64,000 bases of DNA, taken from the NCBI GenBank assembly GCA_037954665.1, contig JBBMOL010000101.1, positions 1,302,001-1,366,000 of the forward strand. The letters run 5' to 3'. Shown one piece after another: positions 23,040 to 34,910 of the stretch. This DNA is from Laguncularia racemosa (lineage: Eukaryota; Streptophyta; Magnoliopsida; Myrtales; Combretaceae). Under the pieces are notes generated by a model, which worked only from the letters and a program-made list of their open reading frames with translations, had not been told where the DNA came from and made no database searches. The position numbers and the translations under genes are program-made. Numbering within the stretch: position 1 is the stretch's first letter; each line of letters starts with the position of its first letter.

Positions 23040-23545
23040 TTGTACATCACATGTTGGCCAAACATAATATATAGACCGTGCCCATGTCACGGAGTGGGAC
23101 ATTGAGAAGGAGTGCATACAAGAGCCAAAACCCCACGGAATTGTCGCATAGTGGAAGCGCACATGGGCAATTAGGCAAGAGCCATGTGGTGGCCGCCAAG
23201 GTATCAGAGATGTAAGAAAATCTAGTAGCTTACGAAGTCACACACGTGTCATGCATGGCGTGGCCCTTACTGCACGACATTGTGCGCACGGACGGCGCGG
23301 CGCTCCCACATGGGTTCGTATGTGTTTTCACTTGAGTGTTTTGTATCGGGTCGTTGCTTCCACATGCACATGCACGAGCACGAGCACGTGCACGTGCCTC
23401 AGGGGATGGGTGAAGTAAATCGCAACAAGATGCAACCAGAGAAAGTTTCTGTTTTTTGCTTGCTGAATTGCCTGGCTTATGTTTGCTCTTTGTTGGCCCA
23501 AACCCTTTAAAACTTCTAAATCTTAAAAGACAAGTCTTCAAACAA
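23040..23545. other. GC-richer patch with alternating CACGAG/CACGTG blocks
   Basis: This half kilobase stands out from its AT-rich surroundings. At 23359-23397 it contains repeated 'cacatgcac', 'gagcac' and two CACGTG cores (G-box type). Open frames on both strands overlap here (23280-23510 plus, 23230-23541 minus), but neither has a recognisable domain; the minus one has an Ala-Arg run caused by the dinucleotide-like repeat. It may be a former promoter or a gene edge. No transcript structure can be shown. Confidence 0.35.
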
Positions 23546-23739
23546 TCGAATGCCTATTGTATCCTTAATTAAAATAACAAAAACATAAAAATAACATTAT
23601 ATATTTATATTATTAAGTTAAAATACTCAGTATATTTATTAATTATTATTTTAGCCATAAGAATCATTTAATAAAGCAATTAAATCATGTATCACAATTA
23701 TACAACTTAAATATATTCAATGAAAAAAAGGGAAAAATT

Positions 23740-24420
23740 ATACTCAAACCACAGTCACTTTAGGTATATTTCATAATTTATTAATTTTTCGTGTTTTTTT
23801 TTTAAATTTGTTGTAGAGAACATTTTTGTTTTTGTTATATTATTCACATTTCTTTCTTAACCATCATCGTTTTAAGTATCTTTCATGACTTACTAAAATT
23901 TTCCCTTTTTTTTTTCAAGATGAACACTAACATCATTAAAACAAATAATCTATCTAATTTTTTTTCTTCTTAGTTTTATTTTTCTTCTTCTTTGGTATCT
24001 TTTTTTTTCCCTTTGTTTTTATAGTCACATTCTATTACTTTTCATTAACCATCATCTCTTTAAGTTTGTTCTATAACTTTATCATTTTTCTTATATGGTT
24101 TTTTTTAGATGGCCACCAACACTATTAAAACAAGTAATTTATCTAATTCTTTTTCTTCACATTTTCATTTTTTTTCTTCTTTTGTATCTTTCTTTATTTT
24201 TATAGTTACATTCTTTCTAGTTTTTTTATATCTTTGTTTTCGGTCTTTTTATTTTGTCTAGATAACCGCCACACCACTATCGAAAATGGATAATATATCT
24301 AATTTTCTATTATTTTATTTCACTTTTGTGGTTACATTCCGTAACTTACTAATTCTCTATAGTTTCTTTCAAATGCCCTAAACCATCATTTAACCAGGTA
24401 CTTTATCTTATTTTCATTTT
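23740..24420 (+). repeat. Degenerate tandem repeat, unit about 188 bp
   Basis: The block 'taaccatcatc' recurs at 23858 and 24046, and the block 'attaaaacaa.taat.tatctaatt' at about 23936 and 24124 (both spaced 188). A third, more diverged copy follows from about 24235, and a partial copy lies before 23858. The units are T-rich and non-coding. Confidence 0.6.
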
Positions 24421-24612
24421 CTTCATCTAATTGTATTTGATTGCCTTAGAATGATATGTTTTAAAAGACGTTTGTTTCTTGAATGAATTTCTTTTATTGT
24501 TGCAATTCATATTTTATTTTTTGGGCATCAATTCATCTATTATGTTCAGGGTATCTTTTCCTTTGTCTCTAACACTTGCTAAATTATAAAAAATGATATA
24601 ATTACTAATTTG

Positions 24613-25116
24613 TGTAGAAAACAAAAACTTTATATTTCCATAAAAAATAATCTAAAATGTCATATGTAAAACCAAAGCACTATGAATATAATTAAATTCA
24701 GATGCGGAAGCGTACCCGAATCCATAACAAAAGAAAATCTTGAAGGGTTCTTACCTTTTAGCCTATAATAGTGCCTCTTTTTTATTTTCTTACCAATCGG
24801 ATGTGGGAAAGACAAGGAAAAGGAAAATAATTATAAAAAAAACCCTAATGATGCATACATTACTTAGACTAGGGACCTAACTTTATTTATAGTCTTTATT
24901 ATTTTGTTTCATTATGGCTCATCATAATATATTAAATAAAATATATAGGCTTTTATATATTATAGCCCATACCAAAAAATTCATGAGATAAGTCTAATAG
25001 CCTTATCTATTAATTAATCAAATGATCACTTTTATTCAATGACTTAACTCCTTAACTCAATTAAAAAGTCAGCAATATAAAATTAATTGATATTGTGGAC
25101 CACAAAAAATACAACA
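24613..25116 (-). repeat. 3' LTR of the copia element
   Basis: 504 bp, alignable end to end with 27182-27683. A reversed TATA-like 'tttatttatag' lies near 24891. The LTRs differ at many sites, so the insertion is old. Confidence 0.9.
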
Positions 25117-25542
25117 ATCTCTCACTTGAGTCACACATGTCACATGATAATTGTATATTGTCAAATCCTTATGAGCTCAACTTTTACTATCCTTACTAAG
25201 TCTCATCTCCAAACAATCTATTCAATTAATTATACAATATAGGATCAAAGTAGTCTTTGTCACTATTTTTTGTGACAAGGCCCATCAATGATCACTAATA
25301 TCAATACAATTGATGAAATATTTTAAGTATGAATGTGTAGCATAAAAATTACATGCAATGTGATCCTTAATAGGTCTATTTCCAATAGATCCTACTTGAT
25401 AACTCATAACATGCCTTTTACTTTATACACAACTATAATAGGAATATATATTTTATTTCAAAGAATTCAAAACAACCATATATGAGTTAAATATAATAAA
25501 AAGTAACATATTACTGAACATCAATTGAAAACAAATCTCTCA

Positions 25543-26560
25543 CTATACTGTCACATCATCAAGTTGAATAGCACCGACACAAGCAATGTGCTTATGAAAT
25601 GCTTTAGGTGGTGAACCTTTAATAAGCAAATCTGCAATCATGAGATTTGTACTAATATGTTTAATTGACACTTGAAAACTTTGAATTCTTTCTTTAATAA
25701 TAAGAATTTTTATATTGATGTGTTTTGACTTTGATGAACTCCTGTTGTTTTTGGAATATAGTTTAGTATACTTATTATCATAATTAATCTTCAATGGTCT
25801 TTTAATACCATCAACAATTTGTGGGCTTGTGATAAAGTTTCCAATCATATTCCCTAGTTTGATGCTTCATAACAAGCAATAAATTTTGCCTCCATGATAA
25901 AAGAAGTTGTAAGCATCTATTTGACCCACTTTAATGACATAACTCCACCAACCATTATGAAAACATAACGATAGGTGGACTTTTTGCTATCAAAACATCC
26001 AGCAAAGTCGAAGTCAAAATACCCCATGATCTCCAATATGAGAGCATAAAACCCTTCATTCTTTATAGGTATCACATGACACATTTTGTGGCTTTCTAAT
26101 GATCTATGCTAGGATTACTCATATAGCATTCCAACAATGTATGCAATATTAGGACACTTACATATTTGAGCATAAATAAGACTTCCTACTACTGATGCAT
26201 AAAGAATATGCTCCATTGCTTTTTTTCTCAATGTCATTTTTATGACATTAATTCAAGTTGAACTTATCACCCTTTGCCACGAGAGTATCTCTTGGTGTAC
26301 AATCTTTTCTATCGAATTTGCTAAGTACTTTATTGATATATGACCTTTATGATAAGTACCTCGTGAACTATCATGATAAATCTGTATGCCCAACATAAAG
26401 GATGCATTCCCAAGATCTTTTATTTCAAAGTTATTTGAAAAACATTTCTCAATCTCATGCAATATGCCTACATCATTACTTGAAAGTATAATATCATCAA
26501 CATATAGCACTAAAATGTGGGATGTTAACACATTCCTCCTCAAAGACTATTTCTAATTGG
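25543..26560 (-). pseudogene. Copia RT end and RNase H, broken
   Basis: Element orientation runs from high to low coordinates. RT is seen as 'HILVLYVDDIILSSND' (catalytic YVDD intact, near 26500) and 'FEIKDLGNASFMLGIQIY'. The RT-RNase H join reads 'MEHILYASVVGSLIYAQICK' near 26190. RNase H shows 'MGYFDFDFAGCFDSKKST', then 'EAKFIACYEA' near 25870, and ends 'NNRSSSKSKHINIKI' and 'TNLMIADLLIKGSPPKAFH' at 25543. Several stops and frame changes separate these blocks. The last open segment (25848-25543) is 101 residues. The lineage within copia is not clear. Confidence 0.9.
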
Positions 26561-26734
26561 TTTGCTCCCACCATATTCAACATCCTCAAAAAGAACTTCT
26601 AGTCTTAGAAAAGGATCTACTTAAGCGATTATAGAATTTATATCCTTTTGATTACTTTGAGTATCTAACAAAGTTACAGCTAACTACTCTTGAGGTTACA
26701 TCCTTTTGATTACTTTAAGTATTCTAGTCATAAG

Positions 26735-26835
26735 AAAAACGACTAATCATAGCCGTATCCTTTAAGGTTCAATTACATCTCTCAACTACACCATTTTGAC
26801 TTGGTTGTCTTGGCATAGTGTACTAAGGAACACTC
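26735..26835 (-). pseudogene. Scrap of copia integrase
   Basis: The minus strand reads 'MPRQPSQNGVVERCN', a stop, 'TLKDTAMISRF', matching the PQQNGVAERxNRTL block with the last catalytic Glu of the integrase core. It lies directly before the RT remnant, with the intervening part of integrase and of RT deleted. Confidence 0.75.
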
Positions 26836-27181
26836 CTGCATTCTTTAAATTGGACAGTTTTGAAAGTGTAATAGATCTACTTTTTAATGTTATGAATCTA
26901 GTTTATATGTCTATGCGATTCATTGCTCATGCATAACTATCATTAACTTCCATGAAAGATTTAGGATCCATGAAGGATAATAGCATGAAGAAGGAAAATT
27001 GATGGACTAGGAAAAATAAATTAAACATTTTACATTTCCTTCTTCAAACCTTAACCCTTAAAATTGGTGAAAATAACACTTTCTATGAATTGTCTTTAAT
27101 CTCATCATAATAATACGAAAAAGAATAGTTATGTTACCAAATTAAGGCTCTAATTTCACTCATGATTGCTCCAATACCATT

Positions 27182-27683
27182 TGTAGAAAATAAAAAATTT
27201 TTATTTCGATGAAAAATAATCTAAGATTTCAAGTGTAAAATCAATGCACTAAGAATATAATTAAATTTGTATATGGAAGCATAGTTGAATTCATAGCAAA
27301 AGAGAACTTAAAGGGTTTTTGCCTTCCAATCTATAGCAATGCCTCTTCTTTATTTTCTCACCAATGGGATATAGGAAGACAAAAGGGAAAGGAAAAAGAA
27401 AAAGAAAAACCTAATGATGCACACACAGCTTAGATCGGGGACCTAACTCTATTTATAATCTTTATTGTTTTATTTCATTATAGCATATCACAATTGATGA
27501 AATAAAATATATATGTTTCTACATATTATGACCTATATCAAAAAATCCATGAGATAAGTCTAATAGTACTATCCATTAATTAATCGAATGATCATTTTTA
27601 TTTAATGGCTTAATTCCTTGACTCAATTAGATAGTTGAAAATATACAATTAATTAATGTTGTGGACCATAAAAAAATACAACA
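27182..27683 (-). repeat. 5' LTR of the copia element
   Basis: 502 bp, partner of 24613-25116; the outer flank ATTTG is at 27684-27688. Confidence 0.9.
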
Positions 27684-27827
27684 ATTTGTCCTTATTCTTA
27701 AAGTAATTGTACAATTTTATATGCAACATGGAAGTTGCCAAAACAAACTTGATAGTTACCAAAGCAAACTTAGAAGTTAGGGAACAGATAATCCTTTTAT
27801 AGTTACTCAAAAATTTATCATCCCATG

Positions 27828-28662
27828 CAGGGGTAGATTTAGGGGAGGAAGGCCAAAGGGGTCCCAACCCCTCTAAGTTTAGAAAAAATTAATTATAATT
27901 AATTATGAATTTTTTAAATAAGAAAAAATATATATGATATGTATATTTTAAGAGCAATTATTAATAAAATATAATACATAGTTTAGTGGTGAATGAAAGC
28001 TTTTTACATTAGAGGTTATGGGTTCAATTCCCATGATCATAATTTTAGTTTTTCTCAACTTGCATTGATTACTTTATTGACATTCTCTTTTCACTTATTT
28101 CTTATATATATATATATATATATTACAATAACTAATAGAATTAAATTTCATTTATTATAAAATTATAATAAACTAACTAAATCTTCTTAAGTTTCTATTT
28201 ATTTATTAGTAATATATCATGAACAACAATTACATTAATACCACAAATATTTCAGTCTTATTTTATAAAATATTAGTAAATAATGATAATTATATCGCTT
28301 AAATGTTTTTTTTTTTACAATTAATATTATTAAAATGATTATGGATTTGTGAATGATTAATAACATAATTAATCATATGAAATTAATAATTTTTATAACA
28401 TTACAAATGATATAATTTTTGTAGAGCCATTGTTTTAAAAAAATAAATATATATATATATTTACATCATGTTGCTCTTTTAGCTTTACTTATAATTTTTT
28501 ATATCAGTATTTTTATGTTATATTTTTATTGATAATAATTCTTATTAAATATTCAAAAGTGTTGTGTTGTTTGCAAAACTCATTATATATATGCATATTT
28601 TAATTTCAATTTAAATATAGTAGTATAGCTCTCCCACTTTCATGTTCCGATGTCCACCCTTC
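27828..28662 (+). mobile_element. hAT-type MITE, copy 1
   Basis: Begins CAGGGGTAGATTTAGG and ends with the imperfect inverted counterpart '...atgtccacccttc'. It is flanked by 8-bp duplications ATCCCATG (27820-27827) and GTCCCATG (28663-28670), seven of eight identical. It is 835 bp, AT-rich and non-coding. It matches the reverse complement of 31504-32292 over its full length. Eight-base duplications and CAGGG ends point to the hAT superfamily. Confidence 0.85.
27979..28031 (+). promoter_or_regulatory. tRNA-like A box and B box inside the MITE
   Basis: TAGTTTAGTGG (27979-27989) fits the pol III A-box consensus TRGYNNARNNG, and GTTCAATTC (28022-28030) fits the B-box consensus GWTCRANNC. They are spaced by about 32 bases, as in a tRNA. 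No tRNA cloverleaf can be folded around them by eye. Copy 2 keeps both with one mismatch each (32139-32149 and 32098-32106, minus strand). Confidence 0.45.
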
Positions 28663-28670
28663 GTCCCATG

Positions 28671-30000
28671 TTACCATATTCTTTAAGTTAATAAGCAATA
28701 TTTTGTTTTACAATCCTTGGACTCGCAAATATATCATTTGCCATAAGAGAAGAAGGAGAAGAGGAAAGAAGCAAGATATGAAAGTATAGAATTGAATCTT
28801 TATATATAGTTTTCATCACTTAATTTTATTTACCCTTAGACTAAGCTATTTGTAAAATTAACCTATAAAAATTTCTTCAATAGCGTATGTGTTATCAGTG
28901 CCAAATTTGTAGTAGCATTGGCCTACAACCTTACCAAGTCTAAGTGTAAAGGTGCTACCTTACTTCTCTAATTAAGTCTAAGTTAGTTTCACTCTTTGCA
29001 AAAATCTCTTAAATAGCATTTTCATCTTCACAAGATAGGAAAAGTAGAAGTGGGTTTTCTCAAATAGTTATATCCTTTTTTCTTTCTAAAATGTTTGAGG
29101 GTTTTTATTATTTGGTAAGATATATTAATGAGTATTTACTACATTTTGATGACAAAGTGAGTAAATTATATTTATTCATGTAGATTGTGTATCATGGTTC
29201 TCTCTCTCTCTCTCTCTCGCTCTTTTCCCCAAGATTTTGTTTATTTGAGGTCTATATAATCTCTTCTCTTATTTCCCTTCAAGTTTTGTTTGTTTTTCTT
29301 TTTGTGATCAAGTATTTTAATTAGTATGGATTAGGACATCCAAGGATGCATAAGTTTTTTTATTTTTCTTTAGTTTTTTCCAACAACATAGGTCTTTGTC
29401 TACTAATCATGTTGCATTTTTCATAGTAGGATTTCAATATTTAGTGGTGACTAAGAAATTTCTCAAAGATTTAATTATTTATTGTGGTATATTAATTTTG
29501 CAAATATTTGGAGAATCAAAATTTTGAATTTTAATTCAAGTGTTATATAATCAATTAAATCACATTATTAATTATTGATTAAATAGTAACTAATTTAAAC
29601 ATGCTACAATTTAATATCAATTATTCTTTTTATATTTTTTCTATCATGCAATCAAGTGTTTATGCTATTAATTCTTAATATGTTTATTGTGCTTATGGTG
29701 ATTATATCCGTTTATTTACAAATTGATTTATTTAAGGAAAAACACCTCTTCTAGTCTCAAACCTTCTTAAAAATATGTTATACATAAAATCGCATTGTTA
29801 AGTACTAATTTTGATTTTATTAATTCCACTTGATTCATTGTAGTTCACAAAGACCACCCTTCCATGTGTAGTAGGAAGTAGCTTTAATTATATATTATAA
29901 TTAATCTACTAATTCCATATTTTAGCCAAGAAAATATTTTACATGATCTTTTTATACATTCTTACTATCAATATATACTATTACCAATGATTCATCTTAG
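28671..30000. other. No gene recognised; includes a (CT)n tract
   Basis: AT-rich non-coding DNA. A (TC/CT)n microsatellite lies at about 29203-29222. Confidence 0.6.
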
Positions 30001-30008
30001 GTATTATC

Positions 30009-30705
30009 TAAGGGTGGTTAGAAAAACCAACCAAATCGAATCAATCCATAAACCAAACTAAACCAAACAAAAAGTAAGGTTTTTTTCTTTCCTTTTTCTT
30101 TTTTTTTCTTTGTAATTTGGTTTAAAACTTTTCTAATTTGAATCAAACCGAAAATTTATGATTGGTTTGAAGGAGTAATCCAAACCAAATTGTAAAATTG
30201 AACCAAACAGTTTTAAAAATAATAATACTAATATTTTACTTATAACTAAAAAAACTCTTTTGTTATAGCATAACATTTTTTTAAAAAAAAATTGTCTACA
30301 TTTATTGAAAAGTATATATGTATTTAAATTTTATGACCATAATTTAGTAAATATGTATAAAAGTTGACTCAAAATTTATATTATAAATAAATTAGTTGTA
30401 TTATACATTTAAAATTTTTTAGCTACTTAAATATTAGTTTTATTAATCTCTTATATAATATTAATGCATGTTATTATTAAATGAATTTAATATTGCTCAT
30501 ATGAGATTACATGTTGAGTAAATATACTAAAAAGAAAAAATATGATTTAATTCATAATTCAAATTGAGCTTTTATGATTTGGAAAAAGAAAATCTGAAAC
30601 TAAACCTCGTGGTTAGTTTGAAGCAATGAAAAGTCAAATTGCATTTTTATGTTTTGGTTTGGTTCGATGAGAAAACTGAACTAATCTAATCAGCACCCAC
30701 CTTTT
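30009..30705. mobile_element. MITE with 8-bp duplication (hAT-like)
   Basis: The sequence GTATTATC(T) occurs immediately before (30001-30008) and after (30706-30713). The ends 'taagggtggttag' and '...cagcacccacctttt' are imperfect inverted repeats, and the inner flanks are also complementary: 'aaaccaaactaaaccaaac' near 30050 against 'ttggtttggttcg' near 30655. It is non-coding. Such 'gggtggtt...aaccaaaccaa' elements are common in plants. Confidence 0.75.
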
Positions 30706-31503
30706 GTATTATCTCATTTATTAAATTCTTATACAAGTTTCAGTTAAACCAATCAACCTTTGAAACTTTTCTTGAACACATAGCTTAACAATATTTGTAG
30801 TCTATAATTGGAAAATTGATGCAAAAATTTCATTATTGTTTGACTTAACAAATTAAATTAAATCCCTATAACATGCTTCATGTTTATTTATATTTGTTTG
30901 TTAATAGATTTCCATTGATTACTTCGACATATTAACAAAAACAAAAAAAAAATCCTCATATTAATTATAGAATGCTATTGAAGTTAGATTTTTGGTTATT
31001 TACAAACAAAAGAAAAAAAAATAAATTCAAATGTATCATATTTAGTTTTTGAAAAATTAAATACAATTAAAATATTAAAGTTATTTTTACACTTGTAGCA
31101 TGGATACATCATTTGCTAATAATAAAATATTCAAATAAACTTAATAGATATAAAATAAGGCCCTCTCTCTTTTTCTACTTGGTTATTTTTAGTGAGAGCA
31201 AAGTGATTATATGAGAGTTTCAAAGAAATTTTTGGAGATTGGGGAGTTTAAATGTTTATTTTAAATATAAAAGATTCAAATGCATAAAAGTAAACATAAG
31301 GAATTTATTTAGAGTTTACCATTATTTTTATTTTCCACTTTACACTATTTATAGTTTTTTCAATCAAGTAATAATATATATGATAAACATTTAACTATAC
31401 ATCATTTTGTCTTTTTAGTTTTAAGTCATATATAACAAGGTATGATTAGTATGAATAAAAAGGAGTAGCAGCATAATTTATCCAACAAAATTGTCCTTTG
31501 ACT

Positions 31504-31584
31504 CAGGGACGGATGTAGAAATATAAGAGTGGGGAGGCCATACTTACTATGTTTAAATCAAAATTAAAATATGCATCTTATATG

Positions 31585-31627
<43 letters not shown>

Positions 31628-32292
31628 GAGTTTTGTAAACAACATAGCACTTTTGAATATTTAATAAGAATTGTTATTAATGAAAATATAATATAAAAAT
31701 ATTCATATAAAAATTTATAAGTAGAGTTAATAATGCTACAAAAATTATCAATTTTATATGATTAATTACATAATTAGTCATTTGAAAATCTACAATTATT
31801 TTCATAATATTAATTTTTAAAAAATACATTTAATTGATATAATTGTTATTATTTACTAATATTTTATGGAATAAGGCTAAAATATTTGTAGTATTAATTT
31901 AATTATTATTCATGATATACTACTAATAAATAAACAACAACTTAAGAGATTTAGTTAGTTTACTATAATTTTATAATAAATAAAATTTAATGTTATTAGT
32001 CATTATGAAAAAAAAAATAAAAGAAAAGAAAGAAGTGAAAAGAAATACCATTAAAGTAATAAATGCATGTTGAGAAAATTTAAAATAATCATCATGGAAA
32101 TTGAACCCACGACTCTAATGTAAAAAGCTTTACATTTGCCACTAAGTTATACATTATATTTTATTAATAATTATTCTTAAAATATACATATATATATATA
32201 ATTTCTTTTTTTTTAATTCATAATTAATTATAATTGATTTTTTCCAAACTTAAGGGCCAAGCCCCCTTTGGCCACCCCAAAATCTACTCCTA
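31504..32292 (-). mobile_element. hAT-type MITE, copy 2
   Basis: Flanked by a perfect 8-bp duplication CTTTGACT (31496-31503 and 32293-32300). It begins CAGGGACGGATG and ends '...aaatctactccta'. It is the reverse-complement counterpart of 27828-28662, 789 bp, non-coding. Its AT microsatellite (31589-31624) is longer than that of copy 1. Confidence 0.9.
31589..31624 (+). repeat. (AT)n microsatellite
   Basis: About 18 AT units inside MITE copy 2. Confidence 0.9.
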
Positions 32293-32869
32293 CTTTGACT
32301 TGTAAGAGATAATGAGAAGAGAAGCAACCTATATGGGCAGCATGGACCTGGCATGGAGGGGTAGGGGAAGGAAGTTTCCTCGAGTTTTAGATACACATGG
32401 AGGTAGAGGTCGATTGAATTGAGTTGAATTGGAGGCTTTCGAGTTTTGGATTAGCATGCTCATGGAGAGAGGTCTATTGCATTGAGTTGAATTGTCCATT
32501 GTACCTTCGGTTGAGGTCATGGACTCACGAGGTAGACATGTCAAACTTTTCTGCCCAAAACACACTGGTAATTTAACAATTTAATTGGTTTTGATACGTT
32601 GAACAACTTTCTCTTGTACTCTATCAGAGATACATCCATACACCCGCATATAAATATTAATTATATATATATATTGTTAACCTTGATTCATTTATATTCG
32701 GGACATTTATCACAAGATTTAATAGCAAAAATATATATATATATATAGGTCTTGAAATGATAAACAAGAGGAGTGAATTGTTTGTTAAAAAAAATGATCA
32801 AATTCTAATCAAATGATCACTTTTTAAATTTCCTTTTTGATGAAGATTGTTAGTGATGAGCAAAAATAG

Positions 32870-33073
32870 TGTGGACGAAATTAATGTACAACAAAAGTAA
32901 AGAAAGTTGCGATGTATAGAGGTTCCTCTTATTGAGTACGTCCTCTCTTCCAATTACACTACTGGGGATTTGGTCTTCCACACCAATTATTCCATTATTC
33001 CAATTGCTAAGAAATGTTATAAACACCAATACTTCTTACTTTGTCTTTCTAGCCTTCAACTTGGCTAAGCACA
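32870..33073 (+). repeat. Roughly 200-bp repeat, left copy
   Basis: From 'gtggacgaaatta' to 'cttggctaagcaca' it matches 34911-35115. Its sequence ('gatgtatagaggttcctc', 'gtcctctcttcca') resembles decayed LTR DNA. A looser match extends upstream to 32746 ('aggtcttgaaatg' against 'aggtctcgaaatg' at 34891). Confidence 0.75.
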
Positions 33074-33074
33074 G

Positions 33075-34870
33075 TGTAAATGCATGAATATTTTATATAT
33101 AAATATAAGTAATTAACATTAGTAAAATTCAGCGAAGGTTAATGTAGTAAATAACCTAAAGTAAATGGGGGCAATTCAGTAATTTGATAAGGAGATATAA
33201 ATAGGCTAATATACCACCCGTTAACCCTTTTTCCCCATTTGCACTACAAAACCCTAAGTATTATTCCAGAAAAACTCTCTCAAAGACTATAAAGCAACCT
33301 AAAAGGAAAACTGTGGGAATTGAATCTATTCTACCAAGTAAGAGTCTTCATCATTCAAGTATATAATGGGGATTGTAGATTCATTAATCTGCGACCATTT
33401 GTTAATGTGTGATTAGAATTTAGAACAAGGAGCTAGATAAAACATGCATAGGAATAAACGATCCAAGAATCTAAATCGCAATCCAGAATGAGTAAGTACA
33501 AAATTCCCTTATAATGTGTTAAGAATAGCTTAATTTTTGAATCAATTAGACATATTTATGTAGAAATTAGGTCATGGTAAAATTTACAAATTGGTAAAAA
33601 GGGAAATTTGTGATAAATAGTATTCCGCACGACCTGGTACACATCCATGTACTTGCCCATGCTGAAATACGAATGTGTATAGAAAGGTACATAGCCACTA
33701 ACATGCTCGTGTACTTGGGTGTGTCAAAATACAAAAATAACATAAAGGCACATGGCCTCTAAAGCAGTCATGTAATACCCTATGTCCCTCTACACGGCCT
33801 CCACATAGCTATGTTGATTCGGAACACTTCCCATGTTATTTTACTTCATTCAAATGCAATCCTAAGGATATGTAATTGGGAATGTGTATAGGTTTGGAGG
33901 ATCCTTGAGATTATAAGTGTGAGTAAACTAGCTGTTGGATATTAAGGTACATGTATACCATGGGTGTTGCTTGTGATTGTTAAGTTAGAAATGTATGTGG
34001 ATTAATTATTATTGCAAATTCATATGATTGATTGCATGTGTGATTGTGTTTGGTTGGTCTAAGAAATTGAATGAGGCTTGGTGTTCTCGAGGTGAAACCC
34101 TGATGATTGGTATGTGACATTGTCCTTAGTAGAGTCATGCACCAAAATGATCTAGATAGAATGTAGAAGGTCTCATATATGTTATGTGGAAGGATGATGT
34201 GTGTGTTATGGAAGGATGTTGTGAAAGAACTCATGGACAAAGTAGAGTAGCCTTTGTCATATATATATTTATATATGTGTTTGTAGAAGGATTATATGAT
34301 GTTTAGAATTATGTGATTGTGTATGAGTTTAAGTGTTGTGAAAAGATGATGAACTGTGTAAGATTAATATGTTGCATTATGTATATGATGATGTTTCTGG
34401 TATGGCATGTGTATGTGTGTGTAGGTATACATTATGCTAGGCATTAGCTCACCCCTCATGGGACTCATTTTTAGTTGTAGATACCATAGGGGAAGTGATA
34501 AAATATGATGAGACCATTGCAGGTTGGACTAAAATACTAAGGAGAACATAGAATATGTCTACTATGATGAATAGTATTTTGATGAGGAAAAATGATAAAT
34601 GTTGGATATTTCCGTTAAGTTGATTTTAGTTTGTTGTTGTAAATAAGTTGTTAAACATTTTCGTTGTAATAATTTAAGGAGAATGCTTATTTGTATTTCT
34701 TGAGGATAGACACTTTTCCTATACCTCTTGTATGTAGAGGATGATTGTAATTATTATTATGAATACTTGAATGTTAATGTTGGAAAATTGTAGTGCCTGG
34801 GCCTTTACGTGTCTTCATCTATTAAGGACACATGGCAAGTTATATTAGTCTTAGGTTCTAATGTGTTACA
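33075..34870 (+). mobile_element. Solo LTR, relative of the Tekay-like LTR
   Basis: Shares with the other family members the plus-strand block 'ggcattagctcacccctcat' (34440-34459), the '...taaggacacatggcaag' block near 34830, and sub-repeats with 'gtacatagcc' and 'ctcgtgtacttggg' near 33690. It starts TGTAAATGC and ends '...gtgttaca'. No internal coding region is attached. The flanks cacag (33070-33074) and tatag (34871-34875) do not match, so target duplications are absent. Confidence 0.75.
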
Positions 34871-34910
34871 TATAGACTATAAGAAATGTAGGTCTCGAAA
34901 TGGCAAGGGG

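Larger units (their letters stand above)
24613..27683 (-). mobile_element. Internally deleted Ty1/copia element
   Basis: LTRs at 24613-25116 and 27182-27683 (TGTAGAAAA...ACAACA on the plus strand) are flanked by the duplication ATTTG (24608-24612 and 27684-27688). In element orientation, a mutated tRNA-iMet primer site TGGTATTGGAGC follows the right LTR (27166-27177), and a purine tract CAAGTGAGAGAT precedes the left one (25117-25128). The internal part is only about 2.1 kb: a scrap of integrase, RT and RNase H. Gag, protease and most of integrase are missing. Confidence 0.92.

Noticed and set aside
23230..23541. Protein with Ala-Arg repeats on the minus strand
   Set aside because: The repeat stems from alternating CACGAG-type DNA; no homology recognised and an overlapping frame exists on the other strand.
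27979..28031. A genuine tRNA gene
   Set aside because: Only the two boxes are tRNA-like; acceptor and anticodon stems cannot be formed, and the sequence is part of a repeated MITE.
27828..32292. One large foldback or inverted-repeat transposon
   Set aside because: Each arm has its own complete ends and its own 8-bp duplication, so these are two independent MITE insertions.
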